DNA from: Liquidambar formosana
Taxonomy: Eukaryota; Streptophyta; Magnoliopsida; Saxifragales; Altingiaceae
Length of the DNA: 64,000 nucleotides
Assembly: GCA_039720395.1 (NCBI GenBank)
Contig: CM077822.1
Location: 25,435,578-25,499,577 of the forward strand
Direction of reading: 5' to 3'
Both the position numbers and the translations under genes were made by a program. Below, in pieces: positions 1 through 11,889 of this stretch (positions are counted from its first letter, which is position 1; each line of letters begins with the position of its first letter). The notes below the pieces were generated by a model. It worked only from the letters and a program-made list of their open reading frames with translations, ran no database searches and had not been told where the DNA came from.

Positions 1-561
1 TTAAAAAAAGGTAAATAAAAAAAATAAAAAATTGTACCTGGTGAGGAGACATGGAGTTGTTCTTCTCTAAACTCCAATGACTCGGTGAGAATGTGAGATA
101 TTGAGATGCTATTAGAGGAGCCAATGGCGTATGATAAAAAAAACACAATGAGAAGATGTGCTCTTAATCTCCTGGTTGACGATTAAGGTTCAAAAAAGTG
201 AAAACCTAAAGTATTGTAGTATTGTTTTGTTCAAGGAAAGTGAAAAGCCTATGAAATGGGGAAGTTATTGAGCCGTACAAGGCAAATAGAAGAATAGACG
301 GTCAAAACTCAAGTACAAAAGGGTTTTGTCTTTTGGGTAATGAATTTATTTTGGACTTTGTTTTTTGTGTATAAACTCAAAAAAAAAATTTGTTTTCTGG
401 ACTTTGCCTTTTGGATATATAATTGGTATTGGACTTTTGGTTATAGAGTAGGAGTTAAGCTTATTATCTATTGGACCATTGTGTTAAAGAAAAAAAAATT
501 CAAAATTACTCTTATTTTGGTACAATGGAAGGGGTTCGAATGCCTAATCCATCCTACTCTT
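1..561. other. AT-rich intergenic sequence left of duplication copy A
   Basis: No coding pattern or recognised transposon is visible here. The only structure is at its right end, where a 31-bp unit beginning GGGTTCGAAT is repeated twice in tandem (about 534-594). One unit contains GGTTCGAATCC, which resembles a pol III B box. No matching A box or tRNA fold was found. Confidence 0.5.
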
Positions 562-657
562 AGGGTTCGAATCCCTAATTCATCCTACTCTTACTTTTTT
601 TCCCACCTTGCTCTAGTTCAATTGACTTTTAACCTTTATATTTTAACTATATCAGAA

Positions 658-661
<4 letters not shown>

Positions 662-692
<31 letters not shown>
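662..692. repeat. Poly-T tract
   Basis: A run of about 31 T near the left end of copy A. Copy B has a much shorter T tract at the same place, so length changed after duplication. Confidence 0.9.
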
Positions 693-693
<1 letters not shown>

Positions 694-837
694 TCACTCT
701 CATCAAATCACGATTACAAGGAAAGGTAAGTAAGAAGATCGGTTCGTTTGCAAGCCCTATTCCCAAGGCAGTCAAGTTGCACCCTAGCCCTTTAATATTC
801 CCTCTATTTAACGCCTAATTCGGGCATTCACATACTA

Positions 838-935
838 CGACACACCGTTCGGCCGTTCCGCGTCTTTGGTTTCCTCTCTCCGTATATATTTTTATTCATG
901 ATTGATTGACGAATCACGCAGAGGACCTTTGGCGG
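838..935 (+). promoter_or_regulatory. Conserved upstream region of the small gene
   Basis: The stretch from about 820 through a TATATATT at 883-890 to the start codon is nearly identical in both duplication copies and is less AT-rich than its surroundings (CGACACACCGTTCGGCCG segment). The TATA-like string lies only about 46 bp before the ATG, so it may be 5' UTR rather than a functional TATA box. A promoter or leader role is inferred. Confidence 0.35.
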
Positions 936-1163
936 ATGGAGTTGTGGTCGTACCAACCCACGCCCAAGCAGCTGGCCATGACGGTGGTCTGCTTCGTCAC
1001 CGGCGCCTCCCTATTCGCAGTTGGAGCTCACCTCTCGTTGGCCCCCAAACAAGCTCTTACAAATACCAAAGCTCGCAACGATTTCCATCTAACAACGCCT
1101 CAAAAAGATGACATTATTAACTCTCTAGGTACACTTAAAACAATTTTCTTTCAAAGGGTTTAA
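936..1163 (+). CDS. Small single-span membrane protein, probably first exon
   Basis: The ATG at 936 opens a 75-codon frame starting MELWSYQPTPKQLAM, followed by a hydrophobic stretch at about residues 14-31 that could be one membrane span, then a polar tail containing KARND. GC content and codon use stand out from the surrounding AT-rich DNA. I recall short plant proteins of unknown function with a similar YQPTPKQ-plus-membrane-span start and an ARND tail, but cannot name a gene. A good splice donor context (CTCTAG|GTAC) at 1128/1129 suggests the frame is exon 1 ending after 64 codons plus one base; if unspliced it stops at 1163. No second exon was identified in copy A. An in-frame upstream start is not used because the intervening codons are not conserved with copy B. 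The gene may be intact or a fragment. Confidence 0.5.
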   Translation: MELWSYQPTPKQLAMTVVCFVTGASLFAVGAHLSLAPKQALTNTKARNDFHLTTPQKDDIINSLGTLKTIFFQRV

Positions 1164-1924
1164 TTTATTCTAATTATTTTTTGTCTGGTTGCTGTGAATT
1201 TGAGGAATTGAAAAGAAAACTGTTATTTGAAATCTTACGGGCTTGTTTGTTGCTTTACTCTGAAAACAGTTTCCCTCCTCACAGTCGCGCAAAAAAGCAA
1301 GTTTGGGAATCTGGGTTTTGAAAAATATTTTCTTGAAGTAAGCCAATCTTCAGAGAACATAAAAGGTTTCTGCTTTTTCTGTTTTCTGCTTATGAAACGT
1401 AAAACCGCTGAAAATAATATGCTCTCAAAAGTTCTCATTTTTTTTTTACTGACAATGCCCTTTTGGGAACAGATTTCAGAGTACACAGCCAAAGAGGCAC
1501 TTACAATTTATTTTAATAAATTTATTTTATTTTTTATATGTTAATTTTGTTTTCCATGAAATGAAAAACAGGCTCGTACATTTTATAGGCTCAGTGGACT
1601 GATGATTTTGGTTTCTCGGGTCCCGCAACAATGAAAATTGTAAGATTCAAAACATCCAGTTGTTTTCTTTTCATACCATTTTTCTCAGCAACCAAAAGGT
1701 GCTGGTTTCCGATTTGGGTTACCCGTTCAGATTATGTTCTTGCATTGATTAATTTTGCACAGCCTGCATGTATTCTATTGTCATAGGATATGAGCAAATA
1801 AGACCAAGGAGGATTTTTTTTCTTTTTTTGTTTGAAGCCTGGGAATGTGTAGTACATTATTTTGATAAATTTATAAAATAGTTTAAACTAACAAGCATTA
1901 CAATTTATAGAAGGATTCTTTGGA

Positions 1925-2495
1925 ATTGAAGGTGCTCTAGTAAAAGTAGGAACAGAAATGAGGGAATAGTTAATATTGATGGACAGAAGATACCATAAAA
2001 TGTCATTTTTGTTACCTTGGACTCATGGAAAGGTGATTGAAGAGGATGTCGCCCATAAACATAAAGTGTGATGGAAGATATAGAGAAGAGATTGTCGAAT
2101 GCTTTATGATTGTAGAATACCTATTAATTTACTGACAAAAATTTAATGAGACATTTACTACCATGAATTCATTTGTTAGAAGCTACAGGTGACACCAATT
2201 GAGGACAAGTAGGGGAAAATTGTTTCAAATGGTTCAATGTAATCAAAATCAATTTCTTAGATCTTTTTTCGCTATAGCCTTTCTTTTGGTTAGCTTTTGT
2301 ATGTGTCTTACACACTTAAGCTTTGCATTTCTTTGTTCTTTTGTTGGTGTTTAGTTGTGTAGCTTTTCTCTGGTGTATTTCTGCTCATTCTTGCTGCATG
2401 GGGTCTTGTTTCCCCTGCTCTTTTTGTACCCCTTTTCTTCTTTATAATATTTTGGTTTGCTCATCAATAAATAAAATAAAAATAAGAAAAACCTT
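1925..2495 (+). pseudogene. LINE reverse-transcriptase remnant and 3' tail (copy A)
   Basis: Translating in pieces gives degraded matches to the C-terminal part of plant LINE ORF2, for example an EEDVAHK motif near 2040 and RIPI further on. These are interrupted by stops and shifts. From about 2222 the sequence is T-rich and ends in a polyadenylation-like stretch, TCAATAAATAAAATAAAAATAAG, typical of a LINE 3' end. The same remnant sits at 56945-57612 in copy B and predates the duplication. It lies downstream of the small gene, possibly inside its intron. Assignment comes from recognising the LINE pattern. Confidence 0.55.
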
Positions 2496-2676
2496 TGCCT
2501 CTCTTCTTTAATAATGTACTCCTTTTCACGTAGCACCTAGGGTGAGGTGATTGTTGCATTGGCGGGGCCTATATAATCTTTGCAAAATTTCTAAATTCTG
2601 TCCTCATCTTGTGAGACGAATTATTTGTTTGTACGGTCTTTCACTATTGTATTGTCAGAAATAATCATCATAAGTT

Positions 2677-5540
2677 GTGAGAGCGATTCTTCTCTAAGAC
2701 AGTGCTTATCTGTTATGTTTGCATAATCTTCAATATGACAGTGCTTTCTTCTTTTAAATGTCCTTGTATATGATTTCAATACTGGCCTAAACTTGGACCA
2801 TTCGATCATTATATAAAATCAATGTCGTCAATAATGTTTCAGTTGAATTTTTTTTACCCATTCAAAGTATGGTGATGTGACCATACCTTTGGCATAATTT
2901 CTCAACTTTCAAGTGACTGGATGTGCCCTAATTTTCCCTCTACTAATAATTTAATACTCACACCAGGAGCCAACAGTTTTCTACTTTTGCTTCTGACTGT
3001 ACATGCAGAAAAATTGATTGACATAAATTAACTTTATTGGTATCAATGCCAATAACCTTTCCAGCTACATTACCTATTTAAGTAGTAATTTCCTCCTAGT
3101 AAGTTCACTATGAGGACATCTGTCTAATCTTGAAATTGCCACCTTAATGGGATGGGGAGATAAAAAACCTTTAGAGCATCTGACGTGCGTTGTCGGATTG
3201 ATAGGATTATACCTTAGAACCAATCATAGAGATGATTGTTTAGTAATTAGGAACAATCATTTGATTTTATTTATGTATGTCACATTTATTATTGAATTAA
3301 TAAAAGGGTTTATTCTATTATGTTTATATGCATCATTTATATTTACATAATATGTCCATGGAGTTAGAGTTGAGAATATGGAATTACAAAGAGTTGTAAT
3401 TTTGAGACTGTTAATATATCTCTGTACTAAACTCCTAAAACATTCTTAGTTGAAGGTTCACTATGATAGACAGTAATAAACCATAGGACGTACTAGCACT
3501 TGTTAGGTTGACTCTTTAGGAAGATAGCTAGTCTCAAGCTATTTGTGTGGAGACACTACAACCAACAAGTAGATGCCTATTACAAGAATAGGTACCTTGA
3601 ATGTGACCAAAGATATTAAATAAACTAAATGGAGATTTAACCTGCTTGTCAATCAGTTTCTCATTATTATAGTGGTACAAGTAATCCTTAGACCTGAGAC
3701 ACCATAGTTGTCTTATGCATGTAGCTTTAGAAGTTTGATAACTTTAAGTGCAGATCCTTATAGGGTCTACAAAGGTGTTCATTGGCCCTACTGCTATATG
3801 TTTGAAGGCATGTGAGTGATCAACATGGAATCCATCACTCTCAGGAAAAAGAGAGAGAATGTCTCATATAGCATTCATTGATATAACTCATTAAATCTAT
3901 GGGCCCATGATAGAATGAATATGGAAAGGAGTTTCTATAAGTTCATCATTGAGTTGATATTCATGATTGAGTATAAAGTAATTAAACTAGGGACTTGACA
4001 GACTTCCGCCCTATTGGTTCAATTGGAGATATTGTATAGATGGAAGGATGTAATTGTAACCTATAAATTATAACAGAAGGGTTCTTTGTTAGATACCTAT
4101 TCACCTTGTTAAGGATCACACCATGAGCCATATGCTAGGTGTTACTCATGGTTAGTAAAAGCCCTAATTCATATAAATGAGTTATAATAATCAATTAGGG
4201 AATTGGAAGGAGTTCCAATTAGACCTTTAATGGAAAGAGTTTCATTGTGCACACATTGTGCTATTCCTACTACTTGATGATGTGAACCCAATGGGTCACA
4301 CACTGATCATGCTAAGAAAGCTTTAAAGTTTATTGGACAAATGGTATAAATGAATTAAAGAATAGTTCTTTGAGGCCTAGTTTGCATTTGATATAAACAA
4401 GAGGGGTTATTGTGCAATTTAGGGAAATTGTCCATAACCCTAAAAGGGTTTCCCTCATGGCCGGTCCTATAGTGTGGCTATATAAGCCACACTATGATGT
4501 GATGACATGATACTATTAGAGGCACACTAAACCCTAGCCGTCCCCCCTTGGTGGCTCTTCTCTCTCTCTTCTCTTCTCCACCTCTAGCAAAAACCAAGAA
4601 GAAAGAAGGAAGGACTTGAAGTTCGAGCAAGGTGTGGATACCATTGGAGGCAATACATTTGGATTGCTACTTTGCTGCTGTCCAAAATTATAGCTTGGAG
4701 TAAAAAGGAGAAGACTTTCATACTGTAATTATTCTAACTCAGTTTGTAGTTAGGGTTTTGTTTGTATTGAAGCATAGTTAGATTCATGGGCTGTGGAATC
4801 GATTAAGAAAAGTTTTGTTATTCAATTCATTTTGCACTTTGTTTTGCTTCTAGTTTGATTCCCAATAGGAGTGTCAAAAGTGCTCGCCTAATCATTGAGG
4901 GACCATAAGCCAGTACTTCCATTGAGGTATATTTGGAAGTACAATATTATTGGACAATGGGTCTGATCAATTGGGAATATTAGCATAGCTAATGTTTATT
5001 GTATAATTGATTGGAACAAGATTATTGCGAATACTATAGACTAAGATTTATTAATAGCCAAAGTGCCAAGTTGCTTTCTATACATTTGTTTTTCATAATT
5101 CATTTAACACAATGTGTGGAAAATTCCCTGCTTTTTGGGTGATGGTTTGATGAGAAATTTCTTTTATCTTTTATTTTACTATTTTTTATTTTTTGAAGGT
5201 TTATTACTGTATTATGTGAGTTTTTGCAACATTATTATCACACTATAGTTGGAGTTTGTTTTGGATTAATCTTGGGCTATAGTGCCAAGTAACTAATATT
5301 TTCTTTATTATTATCATTATTATTTTTTTTTTTTTTGATAAGGAACTAATATTTTCTTTATACAAATAGCATCTGTGTAGTTTCAGAAGTATACATGAAA
5401 AATTGAAAATGCTAATTTGAGGATTATTGGGCAATTATCCTCTCTCTCTCTCTCTCTCCTCCCCCACCCCCCCCCTTCCTCTCCCGCCCCACCCAACCCA
5501 CACATAGATACATATGAACTCGAAAGCAAGAACCTACCTG
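2677..5540. repeat. Segment present only in copy A
   Basis: Copy B runs directly from the equivalent of 2676 to the equivalent of 5541, with the join lying in a short GTTG/CACACA context. Whether copy A gained or copy B lost these 2.86 kb is not settled. Most of it appears to be the LTR-like sequence listed separately. The right end is low-complexity CT and C-rich DNA (about 5440-5500). Confidence 0.75.
3189..5110 (+). mobile_element. Probable degenerate LTR or LARD-like fragment
   Basis: About 1.9 kb of non-coding sequence with LTR-like organisation: a TATA box (GGCTATATAAGCC) near 4478-4490, followed by a CT-rich leader with ACCCTAGCC and a run of untranslated-like sequence. No long ORF is present. 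Neither terminal dinucleotides nor a target-site duplication could be fixed, so the boundaries are approximate and the class is a guess. Confidence 0.35.
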
Positions 5541-5839
5541 GCACACACCCACAGAAACAAATGCATGCATGAACTTGCTCAAAATACTTTTGTTATTAGT
5601 GATTTTTCAAGATGAAGTTTTCTTCTAAAGTTCTATTTTACTTGTAAAGATGGGATAATTTTTATTTTTATCTTTTTATTTTTGTTCTTTTTTCTATTGC
5701 AAAATCAATTTCATAATCCAACACAATATTAAGTCTGTAAATTTGTTCAATTGGGTACATAAGACATATACAAGCACTAGCCAAAAAGAATTCCTATCTA
5801 AAACCAGAGGAAGTCTAGAAAAAGCAAAAAAATAGGGGT

Positions 5840-6545
5840 TTTGTTCAATAGTATACCTACAAAACCACCAAAAAAGACTTTTTAAAACGGACTTAAGATT
5901 TATAATTGAGGTTTTCGTCCTTTAAAAAGTTCTTAAATTCCTTTCTTTCAATAAACACCAAAAAAGAGCATGGAGGGCTATATTCCAGACGATCATAGCA
6001 TCCTTGTGTGCCACCTTGCTCCACCAACCTGATAGAAGATCATGAGTAGTGGAAGGCAAGATTTGATGAATTCGAAAAAGACTAAAGGTGAGCATTTACA
6101 AACTCTATGCCTCATGACAACAGGTGAAATATTATCAGCCATTACTACCACTTCTTTGCACAAAATGCATCTATTAGTATCTCATCTTCTAATTAAGTAA
6201 TCCATAATAAAACACTTGTCTTTAGCCACCAACCAACTAAAGAAAACAACTTTGAAAGGAGCAGAAGCATTCCAAATTTTCTTTGTAAGAAGAAAGGTGT
6301 CTTTGTCTAGGGTTCAAAGTTTTGTAGTAAGATTTCACCGACAATAGGTCAATAACTCTTTAGAGTTGTGCCACACCAAGGAATCATTCCCTAAAAGCGA
6401 AATCTTGCAATCGTATAACCATTGGAAAAAACTTGTCACCATTTCCATTTCTCAATTGTTGAAATGCCTCATAAAAGTGACATTCTAATGAGCGGGGCCA
6501 TTCAACCCCAAAAGGTAATCTTTCTCCATTGCAACTTTGTTCACC
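5840..6545 (-). pseudogene. LINE ORF2 C-terminal fragment, antisense (copy A)
   Basis: Reading the minus strand gives pieces of the zinc-binding C-terminal region of plant LINE reverse transcriptases: a NNWEMETV..FFQW section near 6420-6470, a LSGWWSK-type section near 6010-6040 and a WNIALHALFW-like section near 5960-5990. Stops and shifts break the frame. It contains about 230 bp (6122-6350) that copy B lacks. The opposite orientation to the nearby sense LINE tail shows it is a separate insertion. Confidence 0.6.
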
Positions 6546-6689
6546 ATAATTTGAAATATTAGGATAAATAAATTAAAGGCAAATTTTACTTTGCCTCCCT
6601 TGAACTGTAGATTGCTTGACAACTTCACTCCTAGTTTTCAAAACCAAACACTTTACCTACCTCAATTATGGGGAATTTTTATTATTTTA

Positions 6690-6900
6690 GGGTAAATTGC
6701 ACTTTAGGGTCCAAAGTTTGGGTCAAGCTTCACTTTAGGGTCCAAAGTTCAGATTGCGCTAATTCAGTACCTAAATTATTAGTTGAGTTGCAATTTGGGG
6801 CTTACTATCAGAATTTTTTGTATTATTCCTACTTTGCCTTTTTTATGGGTTTGAAAACCTATTTTACCTCTATCAACACCTAAAAAACCTTTATATTTTA
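6690..6900. mobile_element. Half of a MULE foldback MITE (copy A)
   Basis: Matches the left long terminal inverted repeat of the complete element at 60520-60971, starting GGGTAAATTGCACTTTAGGG. The right half is missing, removed together with about 0.6 kb of neighbouring DNA that copies B and C still share. That shows the deletion happened in copy A. Confidence 0.75.
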
Positions 6901-6904
6901 GATG

Positions 6905-8157
6905 TTGATAGGGGAGTTTGATTTCCGAGAAAAGGGTTTGATTCCCAATTCCAGTGTTTGGTATTATCACTTTCCTAGGTAAGTAGCACTCCGGGTGTAT
7001 TAAGATTCCCACAAAAGGGGGGCATCCCAAACCCACCTTAGTCATGGGTTTGCAAATGGATTCCTAGGAAAGGCTTTTACAATAAAATCTAATGACAAGC
7101 GTGCCCTTTAGATTAAGTAACAAAAACTCATATTTCCAACTCATGTCCTTTCTCATCTCCAAAAACACAATCCCCATCCAAACCCACATACACCGACCTC
7201 CATGGCAGAAAACTTTCATTCTATCTCTTTCCTTGCTCCCACCGGTGCTCTCCTCTCCCCCACCGATCTTATCTCTTTGCAAGAAGAAGAAGCAGTAGCC
7301 GCAGTGGTAGCAATATGGAGGAATTCATTTGGGCATATTTGCAGTGGCACTGATCCCATCCCTTTGTTGGCTTTCTAGATCTAATCCGTAGCACAAATCC
7401 ACTTCCTACTTATGTAGACGACAAGCCCCTTCATCCCAAAGGTGGGTGTCTGGTTGTGTGGATTAAAACTTGATTTCAAAAGCTTAAAGGTAGTGGTTAG
7501 AAATCCGACAACTTATGCAGGGGCGCTCACTTTTTTTGGCTCCCTGTTACAACTATAGCACTCCTTTTTTTTGCTTTTCACCGCACAGCACACTTATCTC
7601 CTCTCCATTTTCCCACACTTTCTCAACTCCCAATCACCTTCACCTCAAACCCTTGTTTCCGTATATAACCTTTTCCCCATCCTCACCTTCAAAATTCTAG
7701 AACAAGGATGAGATCGTGAAGGATAGGTTCCTATTATTGGTTCATTGCTTTTAATGAGGAAGGTTTAGCTGGTTAATCGTGAAGGATTGATTGGCCACTT
7801 CATTGTATTCTTTCATGGTGTTCTTTATTTATTTATTATTTATTTTTTAAATTGTTTCATTTGTTGGGGAGGGTTGGAATGGTTTGAGGAGAGATGGAGG
7901 GGGGCTAGTTGTGATAAAGAAGATGGTGGTGGTGGAGGTTGCTAGTTGTGATGCAAAGGGTATTATTGGAATTTATTCCATTTGGGAATCAGTTTCCTGA
8001 CCCCAAACAAACATTGTTGTGGGAATGTTTAGTGGGAATCATACTTTCCATTACCACGAACCAAACATCGGAATGGGTATGTATATAAACATTCCCATTC
8101 TCAAGTAATGCCATAATCTCAGGAATCACATTCCCATTCTGTGAACCAAACACACCC
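6905..8157. mobile_element. PIF/Harbinger-like element, left end lost (copy A)
   Basis: Homologous to 61615-62895, with the right terminus ...CCAAACACACCC followed by TTA at 8158-8160. The left terminus and its TTA are gone, removed by the deletion that also cut the MULE MITE. Internal sequence is otherwise collinear with copy B. Small frames such as those near 7092-7298 and 7515-7700 are not conserved as coding sequence. Confidence 0.72.
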
Positions 8158-8159
8158 TT

Positions 8160-9118
8160 ATTTGATCTCTACTTTCAATCTCAATACAAGGGCGTCATAT
8201 GTGTTCTTGAATCAAATTTTGAAGCTGTCCAATCTTCTTGTATTATAGAGATTGAATGAATGGCATAACGAAGGGTCATTGGTGCTTGATTCCGATAAAT
8301 TTGTGGTAGTTTTCTTGTGAGCTTGAAGAGTGTTCTTATCTTTGGTTTCAAGAGTAGAATGATTGGCACCATTGTGAAGTGCTTGATGATCTTCTATAAC
8401 TTTAAAAGAATGTTTGAATATGTGAGAATTTCTGTTGAATGTAGTTGTCTTCTCTAGAAGTCCTCTTCTTCTTGTCTTAATGCCTTGTATTTGCAGGCAA
8501 AGGTTAGGATCCTTAATTTGGAATTCCTAAATTTGAATCCCTTGATTTAATAGATTTTCCAACAACTGAGATTTTTATCCTCAACCTTTTTTTGGCAATA
8601 ATTTAAAATTTAAATTCAATTGGAAGAATTGATTTCCATGTGGCTGATGACGTGGTATTTTAAATGTTGACTCAATTGTAGACATCCCATTTTTAATCAA
8701 TCATCATCTTAAGTAAAATGATCTTTGACAGCTTGATATGGTCGTATCAAAATTTGGAATGGAAAAATAACCTTTAAATGATTTTGGGAAAATTAGGAAG
8801 AGGTGTTCAAAATTGAAAGTATTGAGGGAAAGAAGGGATAAACTCCTTTATTTATTTTAAAAGGGCAAGTGAGACTTTTATTTTTTCCAAGAGAGGATTA
8901 TTAGAGAATCCCTTTTATACCCTTCTGTTATTTCTTTATGAAAGATTGTTTTCCATGATTGCATTAAATTACCCAAAAAAAAAACCTTCTTTTAAAATTT
9001 TTCAACCCTCCCCCCTCATATATCCCAGCCCTCTCTCCTCCCACCCTCTCCCCTGACTCATATTTCCAAACCCTCTCTCTCTCTTTTTTACTTTCCTCCA
9101 CAGCTCCACCCATATGGA
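8160..9118. other. Non-coding part of copy A, in part missing from copy B
   Basis: The segment 8160-8260 is shared by copies A, B and C. 8262-8700 aligns with copy C (28589-29205), which proves it belongs to the ancestral repeat. No coding signal was found. Confidence 0.6.
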
Positions 9119-9126
9119 CCTATGGT

Positions 9127-9718
9127 TAATGTTTTTAAAGACAAAAGTGTTAGGCGAGGCATTTTACTCCTTGCAAAGCGAGGCGTAAGCCTTTCAATTA
9201 GTAATTTCATTTTAAAAAAGACAAGAAAAAAAAAAGTAGTATCATTTTGAAAATGAATAAATACCACAGAGATTAAAAAAGTATATAAACATTTTTGGGA
9301 CATTTAAAATCATAGTAGTATATTTATTTAAAGATAAAGGTTCATATTGCATCATGGATTAAGTTACACAAAAATGTACATAAACATGTAAAAAAAATTC
9401 TAAACATAATCCTGCTAATATACATGGTTTTGATATAAAATGTATAAAAATAAATTAAACATGGTTGAAACTTATTTAATGCAGTCGAATAATAAAAATA
9501 AAAAATAAAAAATAAGAATTGTATAAAAAAAAAAGTTTAATAGAAGGTCACATAAGGCATATGCCTGATATGCTAAGGCATAAAAAGCGCACCTTTGACT
9601 TTGCCTTGCCTGGTGAGGCATATGCCTAATGAGAGCCTTACTTAATTTTTTAAGCCTTGACGCATTTTTGACCAGCCTTGCCCTAAGGAGAGCCTCAAAA
9701 GAGCTTTTTAAAACAATG
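9127..9718. mobile_element. Complete hAT-like element with 8-bp TSD (copy A)
   Basis: The 8-bp direct repeat CCTATGGT lies at 9119-9126 and 9719-9726. The element starts TAATGTTTTTAAAGAC and ends, inverted, CATTGTTTTAAAAAGC, a weak terminal inverted repeat. The interior is AT-rich with repeated GGCATATGCC and AAGGC-type motifs near both ends, a subterminal repeat pattern seen in plant hAT elements. No transposase. Confidence 0.72.
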
Positions 9719-10155
9719 CCTATGGTGTAATGATTCCTCTCTAGTTCTCAATTCACCTCATCCCTGGTTTTGTGATTCTCATCCTCATTATTTTGATAAT
9801 TTAATGTAATCAGAGAAATGATTTTGAACATTTATCAGAAGGGCTTAATAGGAATTATCTAAAAATGCCCTCTTAAAAAAATTAAATGTCTCACTTGCCC
9901 TTCTAAAATAAATAAAAGAGTCTATCCCCTTTTTTCCTAAATGGTTTCATTTTTGAACGCCTTTTCCTAATTTTCACAATAATTTTTTTGGTAATTTGGC
10001 ACAACTACGCGTATGCACAATTGGTAACTTTCTTTGCTTTCCTTTTTGAATTATTGGTAAGTTTCCAGCTTTGTACATGTTAAGTTTCTATCCTAAAAGC
10101 CTCAGCTATTAAGTAGAGGGCCCAAACAGGTATATTAAGCCATACCAACCTTTTT

Positions 10156-11394
10156 ATATTTAAACGATGTGGGACTTCCCAATAGTACACAATTGGTAAT
10201 CCTTCGCAATAAGTTGTGATCATTGAAATAAGAGGAAATTCTAACAACATTTATACATCAATAACTTTGAACATGAGACACAGTTAGTTCAAAAACTCAC
10301 TTTTTCTTAGTCAAAGTAGGTAGAGTATTCGTTTCATCTGGTTAGATTTTATATGTTTCAATTGTTTAGATTTTATATCTTTCAATTTAAATTATGTATA
10401 TGACAGTATGTAGATTTGCATTGCGTCAGGCTAGGATTTAAATATTGTTTATTGATTTTATCTACACTCTTTGAAGTATGCATATGCGCGAACAATATGC
10501 GCATTCGCACTAGCACATTTTCCTAATTCGTATGAGTTCAGTTTGATTTATTCCGTGCACATTTTGCGTAATAATTTTGTGTCACTGATTTGGTTCCTAG
10601 AATAGTTGTTACATGCATATAAAATTTATTTATATCATCATGGGTATTTTTATTTTTCTGTCCATTAGTTTATTTTGATTTATATTTGATATAGGGAATG
10701 GTTTTATTTCTCATGTATCATTGTGTCATCTTTTGTTCCATGAATATTATAATCTTTGCTTGTCATTGCATTCTTATTTTTACTTCTATTTTCTCATGTG
10801 ATCACATGATTTAGGGTTTGCTTTTTTATTTTTTATTGTAGTCTTGTGCTAAGACAGACAGACGCTTGAATTAAGTGTCCATACGCAACCTGCATGGATG
10901 TGTACGCACATTAGTGAGTTTGTACGTTTATCTTTCTTTTCTCACCTTTGTATCTTTATTTATTTATTTCTGTACTTTTTTGTGTTTATTTATTTCCTTG
11001 TTTTAGTTATTTCCATAGTGGTATATGCTTACATTATTATGCTTTTCCTTGTTATATATATTTTCTTTGTTGGGAAGTCCTATATACCATATCAATTCAA
11101 TATCAAGTTTGATATGCCTTCATATACCTGTTTGGGCCCTCCATTATTTTGTTGGAAACTTAACATCCCTAGTAGCATATTCCTACATTATTTTGTGTTT
11201 CCTTATTTATTTCTTTGTATAGTGCCGTAATTCTATATTATCATTTGTTTACCCATTTTTTAATTCTATATTTCAATTGTTTCATTGTCTCCTTATTTCC
11301 TTTTTTTTTTTTAATCATACCATATTCTGCATTCTAACACAATTTTCTTTATTGTTATTGTATGATTGCATGATTAGGTGTTCAGCTTAGTTAA
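10156..11394. other. AT-rich sequence without recognised genes
   Basis: T-rich DNA with hydrophobic chance frames (for example 10898-11230). The 3' part may be the body of a gypsy-type LTR whose recognisable end lies at 11395-11800, but no terminus was found. Confidence 0.4.
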
Positions 11395-11800
11395 ATTTCT
11401 TTTTAATTGTGGCCAATAAATACTATGTGAAGGCCAGTCTCACGAGCAAACACGTCAGATGGTGCTTAACACCTCCCCGACGTCGTACCCTAGTTTCGTA
11501 CTAATCTTTGGTTATAACGAGTCAGACCTTTGCTAGGGGTCTAGTTGGTTCTTATATATAAACCAAATGGTGGCTCCTCTCTGCGTAAGCCCTTGATGCT
11601 AGTTAGTGTATTGTCAATCATGTATGTTAGGATGCTTATAGTGGCGACTCCATTGGGAACAGATCTGGATTTTGAAGTGTTTATTGTCCATGATTAAAAA
11701 GATAATTTAATTAAGAGAGACGAAAATTGCGCATACATGCACAAGTTTCTATATTTAACCCTAAATAATAATATGATTAGAAACTTGGGCTCCAATCCAT
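11395..11800 (+). mobile_element. Ty3/gypsy (Tat/Ogre-like) LTR-end fragment
   Basis: Contains the block GTGGCGACTCCATTGGGAAC near 11640, the TGGCGACTCC-type sequence typical of the end of the LTR of Tat/Ogre-like elements and the adjoining region, preceded by an ACACCTCCCCGACGTCG stretch. The same block occurs on the minus strand at 13925-14345 and in the solo LTR at 39197-42187 as GGTGGCGACTCC. No ORF or boundary remains. Confidence 0.55.
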
Positions 11801-11889
11801 CTTATGAACAACTTGGTACGTTACCCATCAACCCATAACCTGTGATAAGATAGTGACTACATTAATGGGATGACATTTTAAATTTTGGG

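Larger units (their letters stand above)
562..10155 (+). repeat. Segmental duplication, copy A
   Basis: This block matches 55603-64000 base by base over long stretches in the same orientation, about 55.04 kb apart. Shared landmarks in order are the small-gene exon (936 versus 55970), a LINE tail (to 2495 versus 57612), an antisense LINE fragment (5840 versus 59873), a MULE terminal repeat (6690 versus 60520), a Harbinger-like right end (8157 versus 62895) and a hAT-like right end (9718 versus 63566). Copy A has 2677-5540 where copy B has none. It lacks the equivalents of about 57640-59480 and 60730-61614. Homology is still running at the right window edge in copy B, so the true length is unknown. 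Seen directly by reading the two copies against each other; percent identity was not computed. Confidence 0.93.

Noticed and set aside
534..594. tRNA or SINE because of GGTTCGAATCC
   Set aside because: Only a B-box-like string; no acceptor stem, anticodon arm or A box at the right spacing, and no poly-A tailed SINE body.
340..729. 129-codon ORF
   Set aside because: Aromatic and F-rich translation of AT-rich and poly-T DNA, running through a homopolymer. No family pattern.
10898..11230. Hydrophobic 110-codon ORF resembling a membrane protein
   Set aside because: Overlapping frames are all T-rich and hydrophobic, as expected by chance here. No conservation between repeat copies.
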